Below are positions 23,680-32,313 of a stretch of 64,000 bases of DNA, one piece after another (within the stretch, counting starts at the first letter, position 1; each line of letters starts with the position of its first letter). The stretch lies in assembly GCA_021155045.1 (NCBI GenBank), contig JAJNQB010000008.1, positions 150,342 through 214,341 on the forward strand, written 5' to 3'. The stretch comes from Arcticibacter sp. GTDB taxonomy: Bacteria; Bacteroidota; Bacteroidia; 2-12-FULL-35-15. The position numbers were made by a program, and so were the translations under genes. The notes below the pieces were generated by a model. That model worked only from the letters and a program-made list of their open reading frames with translations, was not told the DNA's origin and did no database searches.

Positions 23680-23710
23680 GACATTATGTCAAAATGTCTT
23701 ATTATCTTTG
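23680..23710 (+). promoter_or_regulatory. grpE-dnaJ promoter with inverted-repeat operator
   Basis: The perfect inverted repeat GACATT-(7 nt)-AATGTC spans 23680-23698 and ends 4 nt before a perfect -7 element TATCTTTG at 23703-23710. An operator that overlaps the -33 region is expected to control access of RNA polymerase and would suit heat-shock control. The regulator is not identified. Confidence 0.6.
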
Positions 23711-23747
23711 GTGGCAAGTAATTTGACTAAACAAGGCAACAAAAAAG

Positions 23748-24338
23748 ATGTCGAAAATTAAAAATATATTAAAGAAAATGAGCACACAAGAGAATGAAAC
23801 AATGAATGATGAATCTGCAAAAAATCAGAAGGAAGAAGAAAAGGTAAATAGTACAGAAGAAAAAACAGAAATTATTGATGAAAAAGATGCTAAAATAGCT
23901 GAACTTGAGGCAAAAGTGGCAGAATTAAATGATAAGTATTTACGGTTATATTCCGAGTTTGATAATTTTAGAAAACGTACCACAAAAGAACGAATCGACT
24001 TGATAAATACCGCTGGTGAAGATATTTTTAAAAATCTTTTACCTGTTCTTGATGATTTTGAACGTGCTATCAAATCAAATGCAGAAACAACAGATATTCA
24101 GTCTGTGAACGATGGTGTAAATTTGATTTTTAATAAATTCAAATCTGTTTTAACGGCTAAAGGTTTACAAGAAATGAAATCGCATGGCGAAACATTTGAT
24201 GCTGATATTCATGAAGCTATCACCAATATTCCTGCTCCTTCGGATGATTTAAAAGGAAAAGTAGTGGATGAATTAGAAAAAGGATATATGCTAAACGGAA
24301 AAATTATTCGTTTTGCAAAAGTAGTAATAGGGCAATAA
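23748..24338 (+). CDS. grpE: nucleotide exchange factor GrpE
   Basis: A 196-residue co-chaperone that releases ADP from DnaK. A charged N-terminal tail is followed by a coiled coil (A-K-I-A-E-L-E-A-K-V-A-E-L-N-D-K-Y-L-R) and the family core Y-S-E-F-D-N-F-R-K-R-T and L-P-V-L-D-D-F-E-R-A. The C-terminal head ends G-K-I-I-R-F-A-K-V-V-I-G. A second ATG eleven codons in is a possible start. The dnaJ gene follows after 73 nt, and dnaK is not in the window. The promoter with its operator lies 38 nt upstream. Confidence 0.96.
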   Translation: MSKIKNILKKMSTQENETMNDESAKNQKEEEKVNSTEEKTEIIDEKDAKIAELEAKVAELNDKYLRLYSEFDNFRKRTTKERIDLINTAGEDIFKNLLPVLDDFERAIKSNAETTDIQSVNDGVNLIFNKFKSVLTAKGLQEMKSHGETFDADIHEAITNIPAPSDDLKGKVVDELEKGYMLNGKIIRFAKVVIGQ

Positions 24339-24411
24339 TAAAATAAAGAAATGAAGAATTAGAAAAAGAATAATTTTTACACTCTAATTCTACAAATCAA
24401 TAATAAAAAAA

Positions 24412-25575
24412 ATGAGTAAAAGAGATTATTACGAAATATTAGAATTATCAAAAAATGCGAGTGCTGATGAAATAAAAAAGGCATATCGTAAAATGGCAAT
24501 AAAATATCATCCTGATAAAAATCCAGGCGATAAAACTGCTGAAGATAAATTTAAGGAAGCTGCCGAAGCGTATGAGGTATTAAGTAATGCGGATAAAAAA
24601 CAACGTTACGACCAATATGGTCATGCTGGCTTGGGTGGTAATGGTGGATTTGGTGGAGGTGGCCAAGGTGGTGGATTTGGTGGAATGAATATGGACGATA
24701 TTTTCAGTCAGTTTGGAGATATCTTTGGTGGACATTTTGGTGGAGGTGGATTTGGAGGAGGTAGCAGAGGTGGAAGACGGGTAAACAGAGGCTCAAACTT
24801 AAGAGTGAAAGTAAAACTTACATTAGAAGAAATTGCTAATGGAGTAGAGAAAAAAATAAAAGTTCAAAAATATGTTGCTTGTAAACCTTGCTCTGGTTCA
24901 GGAGCAAAAAATGGTTCGTCTCATAGCAATTGTTCAACTTGTAAAGGAACAGGACAAGTTTCGAGAGTAACCAACACCATACTTGGTGCAATGCAAACAA
25001 CAAGCACTTGTCCTTCCTGTGGAGGTCAAGGGCAAACGATAACAGAAAAATGTCCTTCTTGCCATGGTGATGGGATAGTGCGCGAAGAAGAAGTAATTTC
25101 AATTAATATCCCGGCAGGTGTTGCCGAAGGAATGCAACTTTCTGTTTCAGGAAGAGGTAATATGGGTGCTCGTGGAGGTGTTGCCGGAGATTTAATTGTG
25201 GTGATTGAAGAAGTAGAACACGAACATTTAAAACGTGATGGAGCAAATTTATTTTACGACCACTACATTAGTTTAATAGATGCTGCATTAGGAACTCAAA
25301 TTGAAATTCCGACCATTGACGGGAAAGCAAAAGTAAAAATAGATCCAGGAACACAAAGTGGTAAAGTTTTACGGTTAAAAAACAAAGGGTTGCCTGATAT
25401 CAATAGCTATCATAAAGGTGATTTACTTGTAAATATTAACGTGTGGACTCCTCAAGATTTAACAAAAGAAGAACGAAAAATTTTAGAAGGATTAAAAGAT
25501 GCAGAAAATTTTAAGCCTAAGCCAGGAAAAAATCAAAAAAGTTTTTTCGAACGCATGAAACAATATTTTGAATAA
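24412..25575 (+). CDS. dnaJ: chaperone protein DnaJ
   Basis: A 387-residue type I DnaJ that stimulates DnaK ATPase and delivers unfolded substrates. In order: J domain with the H-P-D motif (Y-H-P-D-K-N), a Gly/Phe-rich linker, four zinc-binding C-x2-C-x-G-x-G repeats (C-K-P-C-S-G-S-G, C-S-T-C-K-G-T-G, C-P-S-C-G-G-Q-G, C-P-S-C-H-G-D-G), and the C-terminal substrate-binding barrels. Full family length. It follows grpE and is probably cotranscribed under heat-shock-type control. Confidence 0.98.
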   Translation: MSKRDYYEILELSKNASADEIKKAYRKMAIKYHPDKNPGDKTAEDKFKEAAEAYEVLSNADKKQRYDQYGHAGLGGNGGFGGGGQGGGFGGMNMDDIFSQFGDIFGGHFGGGGFGGGSRGGRRVNRGSNLRVKVKLTLEEIANGVEKKIKVQKYVACKPCSGSGAKNGSSHSNCSTCKGTGQVSRVTNTILGAMQTTSTCPSCGGQGQTITEKCPSCHGDGIVREEEVISINIPAGVAEGMQLSVSGRGNMGARGGVAGDLIVVIEEVEHEHLKRDGANLFYDHYISLIDAALGTQIEIPTIDGKAKVKIDPGTQSGKVLRLKNKGLPDINSYHKGDLLVNINVWTPQDLTKEERKILEGLKDAENFKPKPGKNQKSFFERMKQYFE

Positions 25576-25687
25576 CAATTTGGTTTAATAGTTTATTGGT
25601 TGACTGGTTAGCTGTAAAAAAATTTGTTGACTGGGAAAAATTAAAAATGAGAAGCATCTAAAGCTGATTGCTTAAACAAAAAAATGA

Positions 25688-26638
25688 ATGAGTAATATAT
25701 TAGAAGCAAAAAATATTGTAAAACGTTATGCAAGTCATACTGCTTTGGATGATGTTTCTATTGAAATACCTACACAATCTATATTTGGTTTGCTTGGTCC
25801 GAATGGAGCAGGAAAAACTTCCTTGATTCGTATCATTAATCAAATAACAGGACCTGATAGCGGGCAACTTTTTTTTGAAGGGAAAAAACTTGTTCCAGAA
25901 CATGTTGAGCAAATTGGCTATTTGCCCGAAGAAAGAGGCTTGTACAAAAAAATGGCTGTTGGTGAACAAGCGTTGTATCTTGCTCAGTTAAAAGGAATGA
26001 AAAAAGCCGAAGCAAAAAAGAAATTAAAATTTTGGTTCGAAAAATTTGAAATAGATGCGTGGTGGAATAAAAAAGTAGAAGAACTATCAAAAGGGATGCA
26101 GCAGAAAGTACAATTTATTGTTACCGTTTTGCATGAACCAAAATTATTAATTCTTGATGAGCCATTCAGTGGCTTTGACCCAATCAATGCTAATATCATT
26201 AAAAACGAAATTATAGAACTAAAAGCAAAAGGCTCAACAATAGTTTTTTCAACTCATAATATGGGCTCTGTAGAAGAGCTTTGTGATAATATTGCTTTGA
26301 TTAATAAATCGAAAAAAATTGTTGATGGCACAGTAAAAGAAATTCGCAAGCAATATAAATCAAATGTTTTCGAATTGCATTTTACTGGAAACATGATGGG
26401 TTTTACGAATGCTTTATGGACGGATGCCAAATTAATTGACCATGTATTTGAAGATGACATCAATAAAGCCCAGGTACAATTAATTGACAAAACCACTCCA
26501 AACGACTTATTGCAAGCATTGTTGCCTGTTGTTAAGATACAATCATTTAGAGAACTTGTGCCAAGCATGAACGATATTTTCATTGCAGCAGTAAATCAAG
26601 AAAATACATTAGGAACACAAAGTAATTTTACTGAATAA
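25688..26638 (+). CDS. ABC exporter ATP-binding protein (NatA type)
   Basis: A 316-residue ATPase with Walker A G-P-N-G-A-G-K-T-S (37-45), signature L-S-K-G-M-Q-Q-K, Walker B L-L-I-L-D-E-P-F-S-G-F-D-P and the switch His in F-S-T-H-N-M. The region after about residue 225 matches the DUF4162-type tail of ABC-2 exporters. Its stop overlaps the start of the permease (TAATG), so the two are translationally coupled. The pair resembles NatAB Na+ exporters or general ABC-2 systems; the substrate cannot be read from sequence. The ATG at 25688 is preceded by an out-of-frame ATG four bases earlier. Confidence 0.92.
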   Translation: MSNILEAKNIVKRYASHTALDDVSIEIPTQSIFGLLGPNGAGKTSLIRIINQITGPDSGQLFFEGKKLVPEHVEQIGYLPEERGLYKKMAVGEQALYLAQLKGMKKAEAKKKLKFWFEKFEIDAWWNKKVEELSKGMQQKVQFIVTVLHEPKLLILDEPFSGFDPINANIIKNEIIELKAKGSTIVFSTHNMGSVEELCDNIALINKSKKIVDGTVKEIRKQYKSNVFELHFTGNMMGFTNALWTDAKLIDHVFEDDINKAQVQLIDKTTPNDLLQALLPVVKIQSFRELVPSMNDIFIAAVNQENTLGTQSNFTE

Positions 26639-27975
26639 TGAGCAAAATAGCCCTTATCATAAAACGTGAATATTTATCACGAGTAAAAAAGAAGTCATTT
26701 ATTTTAATGACCATACTTGGTCCGATACTAATGGCAGGTATTATGATTGTTCCTATTTGGTTTGCAATGCAAAAACCAGATTTGCAAAAAATAGAAGTAA
26801 TTGATGATAGTCATTTGTTTGAAGGATTAATTCCGCAAAAAGATTTTGTTCATTTTGATTACCCACCTATTAGTTTAGAACAAGCACAAGAAGGATTTTA
26901 TGATACCAATTACGATGCTATTCTATGGATTTCGAAAAATATTTTAGAAGGTAAAGGCGCAGTAACCATTTTTTATAAAAAGCAATTGGGTGTTGCTGTA
27001 GAGCAACATATTCATACAACATTAAGTAAAATGATGTATGATGTTATGCTTGCAAAAAATAAAGTGAATTTAGATGCCATTAAATCTGCCGAAGTAGCAT
27101 CAAGTTTTAAAATGATAACAAAAGAGTTAGAAGAAAGTGGAAAAAGTAAAGAAACAAATACAGGAGTTAGAATTGGAATTGGTTTGGGTGCCGGAATATT
27201 AATTTACATATTTATTTTCTTGTATGGCGTTCAGGTGATGCGTGGCGTAATGGAAGAAAAAACAAATAGGATTGTAGAAATTATTCTTTCTTCGGTGAAG
27301 CCATTTCAATTAATGATGGGTAAAATTATTGGAGTGGCTTTGGTTGGGCTAACACAATTTATTTTATGGTTAGTTTTAACAGGAACATTATACAGCGTTG
27401 CTTCTGCAACACTCTTGAAGGATATTGATTTAAAACAAATTCAACAAAAAGAGGAAGTGATAAAGATTGGTGCCGATATTAATTTTTCTAAAATGAAAGC
27501 AAATCCTCAGGCTGATGAAATAACAAAAATTTGGAACGATTTAAAAACAATAAATTTTACAGCAATAATTTTTTGTTTTTTATTTTATTTTTTAGGAGGT
27601 TATTTGCTTTACAGCGCATTGTTTGCTGCTATGGGTTCTGCGGTGGATAGCGAAGCCGATACGCAGCAATTTATGCTACCCGTAACAATTCCAATAATAT
27701 TCTCTATAGTAATGGCACAAACCATTATTCAAGATCCAAATGGACCAACAGCTTTTTGGCTTTCCATAATTCCGTTTACTTCTCCAATTATAATGATGGT
27801 ACGTTTACCGTTTGGAGTGCCAGTTTGGGAGCTTGCACTTTCTATGTTTTTGTTAATTGCAGGATTTTTATTTACTACTTGGTTGGCTGGAAAAATTTAT
27901 CGTACAGGAATTCTTATGTACGGAAAAAAAGTTACTTGGAAAGAGCTTGGTAAATGGCTTTTTTATAAAGGATAA
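26638..27975 (+). CDS. ABC-2 type permease (NatB type)
   Basis: A 445-residue membrane partner of the preceding ATPase. One helix near residue 23-45 is followed by a large extracytoplasmic domain (about 45-175) and then a cluster of five helices from about residue 180 to 430. The G-V-M-E-E-K-T-N-R-I-V-E-I-I-L-S-S-V-K-P motif is a hallmark of ABC-2 membrane domains of the NatB/YhaP type. The start codon overlaps the upstream stop. The cluster ends before ppx with a 70-nt gap. Confidence 0.9.
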   Translation: MSKIALIIKREYLSRVKKKSFILMTILGPILMAGIMIVPIWFAMQKPDLQKIEVIDDSHLFEGLIPQKDFVHFDYPPISLEQAQEGFYDTNYDAILWISKNILEGKGAVTIFYKKQLGVAVEQHIHTTLSKMMYDVMLAKNKVNLDAIKSAEVASSFKMITKELEESGKSKETNTGVRIGIGLGAGILIYIFIFLYGVQVMRGVMEEKTNRIVEIILSSVKPFQLMMGKIIGVALVGLTQFILWLVLTGTLYSVASATLLKDIDLKQIQQKEEVIKIGADINFSKMKANPQADEITKIWNDLKTINFTAIIFCFLFYFLGGYLLYSALFAAMGSAVDSEADTQQFMLPVTIPIIFSIVMAQTIIQDPNGPTAFWLSIIPFTSPIIMMVRLPFGVPVWELALSMFLLIAGFLFTTWLAGKIYRTGILMYGKKVTWKELGKWLFYKG

Positions 27976-28045
27976 TTTATTTCGTTTAATGTTGTTTTGT
28001 TTGATTGTAATTGATACTTTTAAACGATAAACACAAACACATTTT

Positions 28046-28975
28046 ATGAAAATTGCCATTATTGATTTAGGGACAAATACATTCAATTTATTAATAGTAG
28101 AACTTCATCCTGATAATTGCTATACTCCACTGTTTCAAAATAAAATTTCGGTTAAGTTAGGAGAAGGTGGTATAACAAATAATCATATCGGACAAGAACC
28201 TTTTGAACGTGGTTTACAGGCATTGGCTGATCATCTTGTTGAAATCAAAAAATACAAGTGTGAAAAAATAATGGCATTTGCTACTTCAGCAATGCGTGAG
28301 GCAAGTAATGGAAAAGAATTTGTTCAGCAAGCAAAAGAAAAATTGAATATTGATATTCAGGTTATATCGGGAGATAAAGAAGCTGAATTGATTTATTATG
28401 GGGTACGCAAAGCTGTTGATATGGATGAGCAGGCAAAATCTTTAATAATTGATATCGGTGGTGGCAGTACAGAATTTATAATAGCAACCAAGAATGAAAT
28501 ATTTTGGAAACAAAGTTTTTTATTAGGGGCAGCACGTTTATTAGAAATATTTAAACCTTCTGATCCAATTACTGTTGAAGAAGTTGATTCTATAAATAGC
28601 TATTTGCAGAAAGAGCTTCAGCCATTATTTGAAGCAGTAAAAAAATATCCTGTAGTAGAATTAATAGGCTCGTCTGGCTCATTTGATTCATTAGCTGAAA
28701 TGATTGCACATAAATATTTTACACCTGATATTTTTGAAGGAAAAACTGATTTTGAATTTCATATTCCTCATTGCTTAGAAATTTATGAAATACTTATAAA
28801 ATCTACCAAACAAGAACGATTAAACATGAAAGGTTTGGTTAGGATGAGAGTAGATATGATGGTAATTTCAGCTATTTTGGTTCATTTTGTAGTTCAAAAT
28901 TTTGCAATTGAAAAAATGAGATTATCTACCTTCTCATTAAAAGAAGGCGTTTTATATGAATTGATGAATGCATAA
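28046..28975 (+). CDS. exopolyphosphatase / pppGpp phosphatase family (Ppx/GppA)
   Basis: A 309-residue phosphatase of the actin-like ASKHA fold. The phosphate-1 motif D-L-G-T-N-T-F-N is at the N-terminus, and I-D-I-G-G-G-S-T-E-F is the phosphate-2 motif near residue 140. Bacteroidota carry short one- or two-domain members like this, with no C-terminal HD domain. It could act on polyphosphate or on pppGpp; the sequence does not decide. The sigma-54-type regulator follows 36 nt downstream on the same strand. Confidence 0.9.
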   Translation: MKIAIIDLGTNTFNLLIVELHPDNCYTPLFQNKISVKLGEGGITNNHIGQEPFERGLQALADHLVEIKKYKCEKIMAFATSAMREASNGKEFVQQAKEKLNIDIQVISGDKEAELIYYGVRKAVDMDEQAKSLIIDIGGGSTEFIIATKNEIFWKQSFLLGAARLLEIFKPSDPITVEEVDSINSYLQKELQPLFEAVKKYPVVELIGSSGSFDSLAEMIAHKYFTPDIFEGKTDFEFHIPHCLEIYEILIKSTKQERLNMKGLVRMRVDMMVISAILVHFVVQNFAIEKMRLSTFSLKEGVLYELMNA

Positions 28976-29011
28976 TTTTTTATATTTTTAATTAATTAAA
29001 AAAAATAATTT

Positions 29012-30175
29012 ATGGCAAAGATTTTAGTTATTGATGACGAAAAAAGTATTCGTAAAACATTACGAGAAATATTAGAATATGAAAAATATCAAGTAGATGA
29101 AGCTGCTGATGGCGCTGAAGGATTATCTCTAATTGAAAAGAATAAATACGATATTATTTTATGCGATATTAAAATGCCTAAAATAGATGGTATTGAAGTG
29201 CTTGAAAAAATTATGTCGAGTGCTATTGATACTCCCGTTGTGATGATTTCTGGGCATGGCAATATTGAAACTGCTGTGGAAGCCGTAAAAAAAGGAGCAT
29301 TTGATTTTATTTCTAAACCACTTGATTTAAATCGTTTGTTGGTAACTATCCGCAATGCTATGGATAAATCAACTTTGGTTACAGAAACAAAAGTTTTAAA
29401 AAAGAAAGTAAATAAAACGTACGATATTATTGGAGAATCGAAAGCGATTATTCAAATAAAAGAAATGATTGAACGTGTTGCACCCACGGATGCTCGCGTT
29501 TTAGTTACAGGAGGAAATGGAAGTGGGAAAGAATTGGTTGCACGATGGTTGCACGAAAAAAGCAGCAGAGCAAATGCTCCATTAATAGAAGTAAATTGTG
29601 CTGCAATTCCAAGTGAATTAATCGAGAGTGAACTTTTTGGGCATGAAAAAGGAGCTTTTACCTCTGCAATTAATCAACGCAAAGGTAAGTTTGAGCAAGC
29701 AGAAGGAGGAACATTATTTATGGACGAAATAGGTGATATGAGTTTATCTGCTCAAGCAAAAGTTTTACGTGCATTGCAAGAAAATAAAATAACGAGAGTT
29801 GGGGGAGAAAAAGAAATAAAAGTAAATGTTCGTGTGGTAGCCGCTACCAATAAAGATTTACAAAAAGAAATAGAAAAAGGAAATTTTAGGGAAGATTTAT
29901 ACCATCGTTTGAGTGTAATTTTAATTCATGTTCCTTCTTTAAACGAAAGAAAGGATGATATTCCAATTTTGGCTGAACATTTTTTAAATCAACTGTGTGA
30001 AGAACATGGAATGCCTAAAAAATCATTTACTAAAGAAGCTATTAAGGAATTACAGAAAATTAATTGGACTGGGAATATTCGTGAGTTCAGAAATGTTGTA
30101 GAGCGGTTAATTATTCTTTGTGATAAAAGTATTTCTGATAAAGATGTAACCGCTTATGCAAACAAAGGGAAATAA
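29012..30175 (+). CDS. NtrC-type response regulator lacking a DNA-binding domain
   Basis: A 387-residue protein with a receiver domain (phospho-acceptor D52 in L-C-D-I-K-M-P) and an AAA+ sigma-54 activator domain: Walker A-like G-G-N-G-S-G-K-E, Walker B G-G-T-L-F-M-D-E, and the R-finger region F-R-E-D-L-Y-H-R-L. The loop that contacts sigma-54 reads G-A-F-T-S-A instead of G-A-F-T-G-A. The protein stops soon after the AAA+ lid (N-I-R-E-F-R-N-V-V-E-R), with no Fis-type helix-turn-helix. It may act without a fixed DNA site. No histidine kinase lies beside it. Confidence 0.92.
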   Translation: MAKILVIDDEKSIRKTLREILEYEKYQVDEAADGAEGLSLIEKNKYDIILCDIKMPKIDGIEVLEKIMSSAIDTPVVMISGHGNIETAVEAVKKGAFDFISKPLDLNRLLVTIRNAMDKSTLVTETKVLKKKVNKTYDIIGESKAIIQIKEMIERVAPTDARVLVTGGNGSGKELVARWLHEKSSRANAPLIEVNCAAIPSELIESELFGHEKGAFTSAINQRKGKFEQAEGGTLFMDEIGDMSLSAQAKVLRALQENKITRVGGEKEIKVNVRVVAATNKDLQKEIEKGNFREDLYHRLSVILIHVPSLNERKDDIPILAEHFLNQLCEEHGMPKKSFTKEAIKELQKINWTGNIREFRNVVERLIILCDKSISDKDVTAYANKGK

Positions 30176-30178
30176 ATT

Positions 30179-30901
30179 TTAATCCCAGCCGCTTGCTAAA
30201 ACATCAACAAGATGCATCATTTTAATTTCTTTACCTTGCTTTTTAGCGTAAGCATCTAAATGTAATAAGCATGATGAATCAGTAGATATTACATATTCTG
30301 CACCTGTTTCTAATACGTTTTGCATTTTTTGTTCACCCATACCAATAGCAATTGGCTCAAATTTTACAGAAAAATTTCCACCAAATCCACAGCATGTTTC
30401 AACATCTTTCATTTCACGTAATTCTAAACCTCTAACCTTTTCTAATAATATTCTAGGCTCACGCTTAATTCCATATTCTCTTAATCCAGCACATGAATCG
30501 TGGTAAGTAGCAATGCCATCAAGCTTTGCACCTAAATCAGTAATTTTTAAAACGTTTACTAAAAAGTCAGAAAATTCAAACATGTTTTTTTGAATCTGTT
30601 TGTATTCATTGTGCAAAACAGAATTATGAAACATTTCAGGATAATAGTTTTTTACAAATCCAGAACAAGAAGCAGAAGGTGTTACAATGTATCTATCGTT
30701 TTGGAATTCACGAATAAACTTTTCACCAACGGTTTTGCAGTCGTCTTGATAACCAGCGTTAAAAGCAGGTTGTCCACAACACGTTTGTTCGGGATTATAG
30801 TTTACACCACAACCAACTTTTTCAAGAATTTTCACCATATTAAATCCTACTTCTGGATAAATTTGGTCAATAAAACAAGGAATAAATATATCTACAATCA
30901 T
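30179..30901 (-). CDS. LutA-like (Fe-S)-binding oxidoreductase subunit
   Basis: A 240-residue cytoplasmic protein with two CCG domains (T-C-C-G-Q-P-A-F-N and T-C-C-G-F-G-G-N-F) that bind Fe-S centres, as in LutA/YkgE of lactate oxidation and in heterodisulfide reductase subunits. LutB and LutC are not adjacent, so the lactate role is not certain. I chose the ATG at 30899-30901; a TTG three codons upstream is less likely. A perfect -7 element lies at 30934-30941. It converges with the sigma-54 regulator gene, with 3 nt between the two stop codons. Confidence 0.85.
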   Translation of the reverse strand: MIVDIFIPCFIDQIYPEVGFNMVKILEKVGCGVNYNPEQTCCGQPAFNAGYQDDCKTVGEKFIREFQNDRYIVTPSASCSGFVKNYYPEMFHNSVLHNEYKQIQKNMFEFSDFLVNVLKITDLGAKLDGIATYHDSCAGLREYGIKREPRILLEKVRGLELREMKDVETCCGFGGNFSVKFEPIAIGMGEQKMQNVLETGAEYVISTDSSCLLHLDAYAKKQGKEIKMMHLVDVLASGWD

Positions 30902-30933
30902 TAAGTTCAATTATCGAATTGGATACGAATTTA

Positions 30934-30941
30934 CAAAATTA
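30934..30941 (-). promoter_or_regulatory. -7 element of the lutA-like gene
   Basis: Minus-strand TAATTTTG matches TAnnTTTG in full and lies 33-40 nt before the chosen ATG. Confidence 0.5.
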
Positions 30942-30983
30942 TGAATATGAAAATTAGTATTTATTGTAGTCGTTGAAAACTAA

Positions 30984-32285
30984 TTAAACAACATTTTTAG
31001 ATCTAGGAATGGTTAAAAGGATTACAAACCCTAAAAAGAAAAATACTATCAATGCCAAAATAGAATTTCTCATGCCTCCAGTTATTCCCTCTATTGCTCC
31101 AAACGAAAACATTCCAATTACTATTCCTATTTTTTCACATACATCGTAAAAGCTGAAGAAAGATGCATTGTCTTCTGTTTCTGGTAATAGCTTCGAATAC
31201 GTTGAACGTGACAAAGATTGAATTCCGCCCATTACTAAACCTACTGAGCATGCTACCACATAAAAAGAATTTGGTGTATAAACATAAGCATAAGTTCCAA
31301 AACAAATAAGTATCCAAATGCATAGCGTTATTCCTAATGCTTTAATATTTCCAATTTTTTTAGAAATTCTAGAAAACAAGAATGACCCTAAAATACCAAC
31401 AAATTGAATTAATAATACACTTGTTATTAGGTTGCTATCTTCTAATCCAACAATTTCTTTTTTTGCAAACATAACAGCAACAATCATAACAGTTTGTACT
31501 CCCATACTATAAATAAAGAAAGCAATTAAATATCGTTTTAATTGTTTTATGTGTTTTAGCTCATTCCATACTTTCCATAATTCTTTAAATCCTTTAAAAA
31601 CGATATTGCCAGATGCTGTCTGATTTTTTGTACCACTGGGTAATCTTCTAAATGTAATTTGTGCAAACCCAATCCACCAAATTGCAACTGAAATAAATGC
31701 ATAGCGAGCATTCATATCGAATCCTTTAATTAATACTAAATTAATTATCAATAAGATTGCACTTCCGAAATACCCCATTCCAAAACCTTTTGCACTTACT
31801 TTGTCGTGATCAATTGGATCTGCAATTTCTGGTAAATAAGCATTGTAAAAAACTAAACTTCCCCAAAAACCAACACTTGCAAGTAAAACAGATAACAAAC
31901 TCAGTCCTAAATTTTCTAAATTAAAAAAATACAAGGATGCACAACTTAATGAACCTAAAAGACAAAAAAACTGCATAAACCTTTTTTTGTTCCCGCTGTA
32001 GTCTGCAATTCCAGAAAGAATAGGCGAAAAAATAGAAACAATGATAAAAGAGAGTGCTACTATATAATCATATAGTTCGGTGTTTTTGAAACTATGTCCA
32101 AATAAATTTACTATATCACTTATTACATTTCCGTCAACATCTTTTGTGCTTGTAACATTCACATAAAAAATAGGAAATATGGCAGATGTTATAACTAAAG
32201 GATAAGAAGAGTTTGCCCAATCATAAAATGCCCAAGCATTTATTAATTTTTTGCTTCCTTTTGGTAAATTGTTCGTTTGACTCAT
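30984..32285 (-). CDS. MFS transporter, UMF1/Atg22-like family
   Basis: A 433-residue membrane protein with 12 predicted helices. The N-terminal motif A-W-A-F-Y-D-W-A-N-S-S-Y and the loop G-I-A-D-Y-S-G-N-K-K-R are characteristic of the UMF1 (unknown major facilitator) family, related to yeast Atg22. R-S-T-Y-S-K-L-L-P near the C-terminal half is also conserved. The substrate is not known. It follows the OmpA gene by 28 nt and is probably the last gene of the acylase-hemE-ompA unit. Confidence 0.88.
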   Translation of the reverse strand: MSQTNNLPKGSKKLINAWAFYDWANSSYPLVITSAIFPIFYVNVTSTKDVDGNVISDIVNLFGHSFKNTELYDYIVALSFIIVSIFSPILSGIADYSGNKKRFMQFFCLLGSLSCASLYFFNLENLGLSLLSVLLASVGFWGSLVFYNAYLPEIADPIDHDKVSAKGFGMGYFGSAILLIINLVLIKGFDMNARYAFISVAIWWIGFAQITFRRLPSGTKNQTASGNIVFKGFKELWKVWNELKHIKQLKRYLIAFFIYSMGVQTVMIVAVMFAKKEIVGLEDSNLITSVLLIQFVGILGSFLFSRISKKIGNIKALGITLCIWILICFGTYAYVYTPNSFYVVACSVGLVMGGIQSLSRSTYSKLLPETEDNASFFSFYDVCEKIGIVIGMFSFGAIEGITGGMRNSILALIVFFFLGFVILLTIPRSKNVV

Positions 32286-32313
32286 AAAATGTTTTAAGTA
32301 TCAGTTAGCTAAT

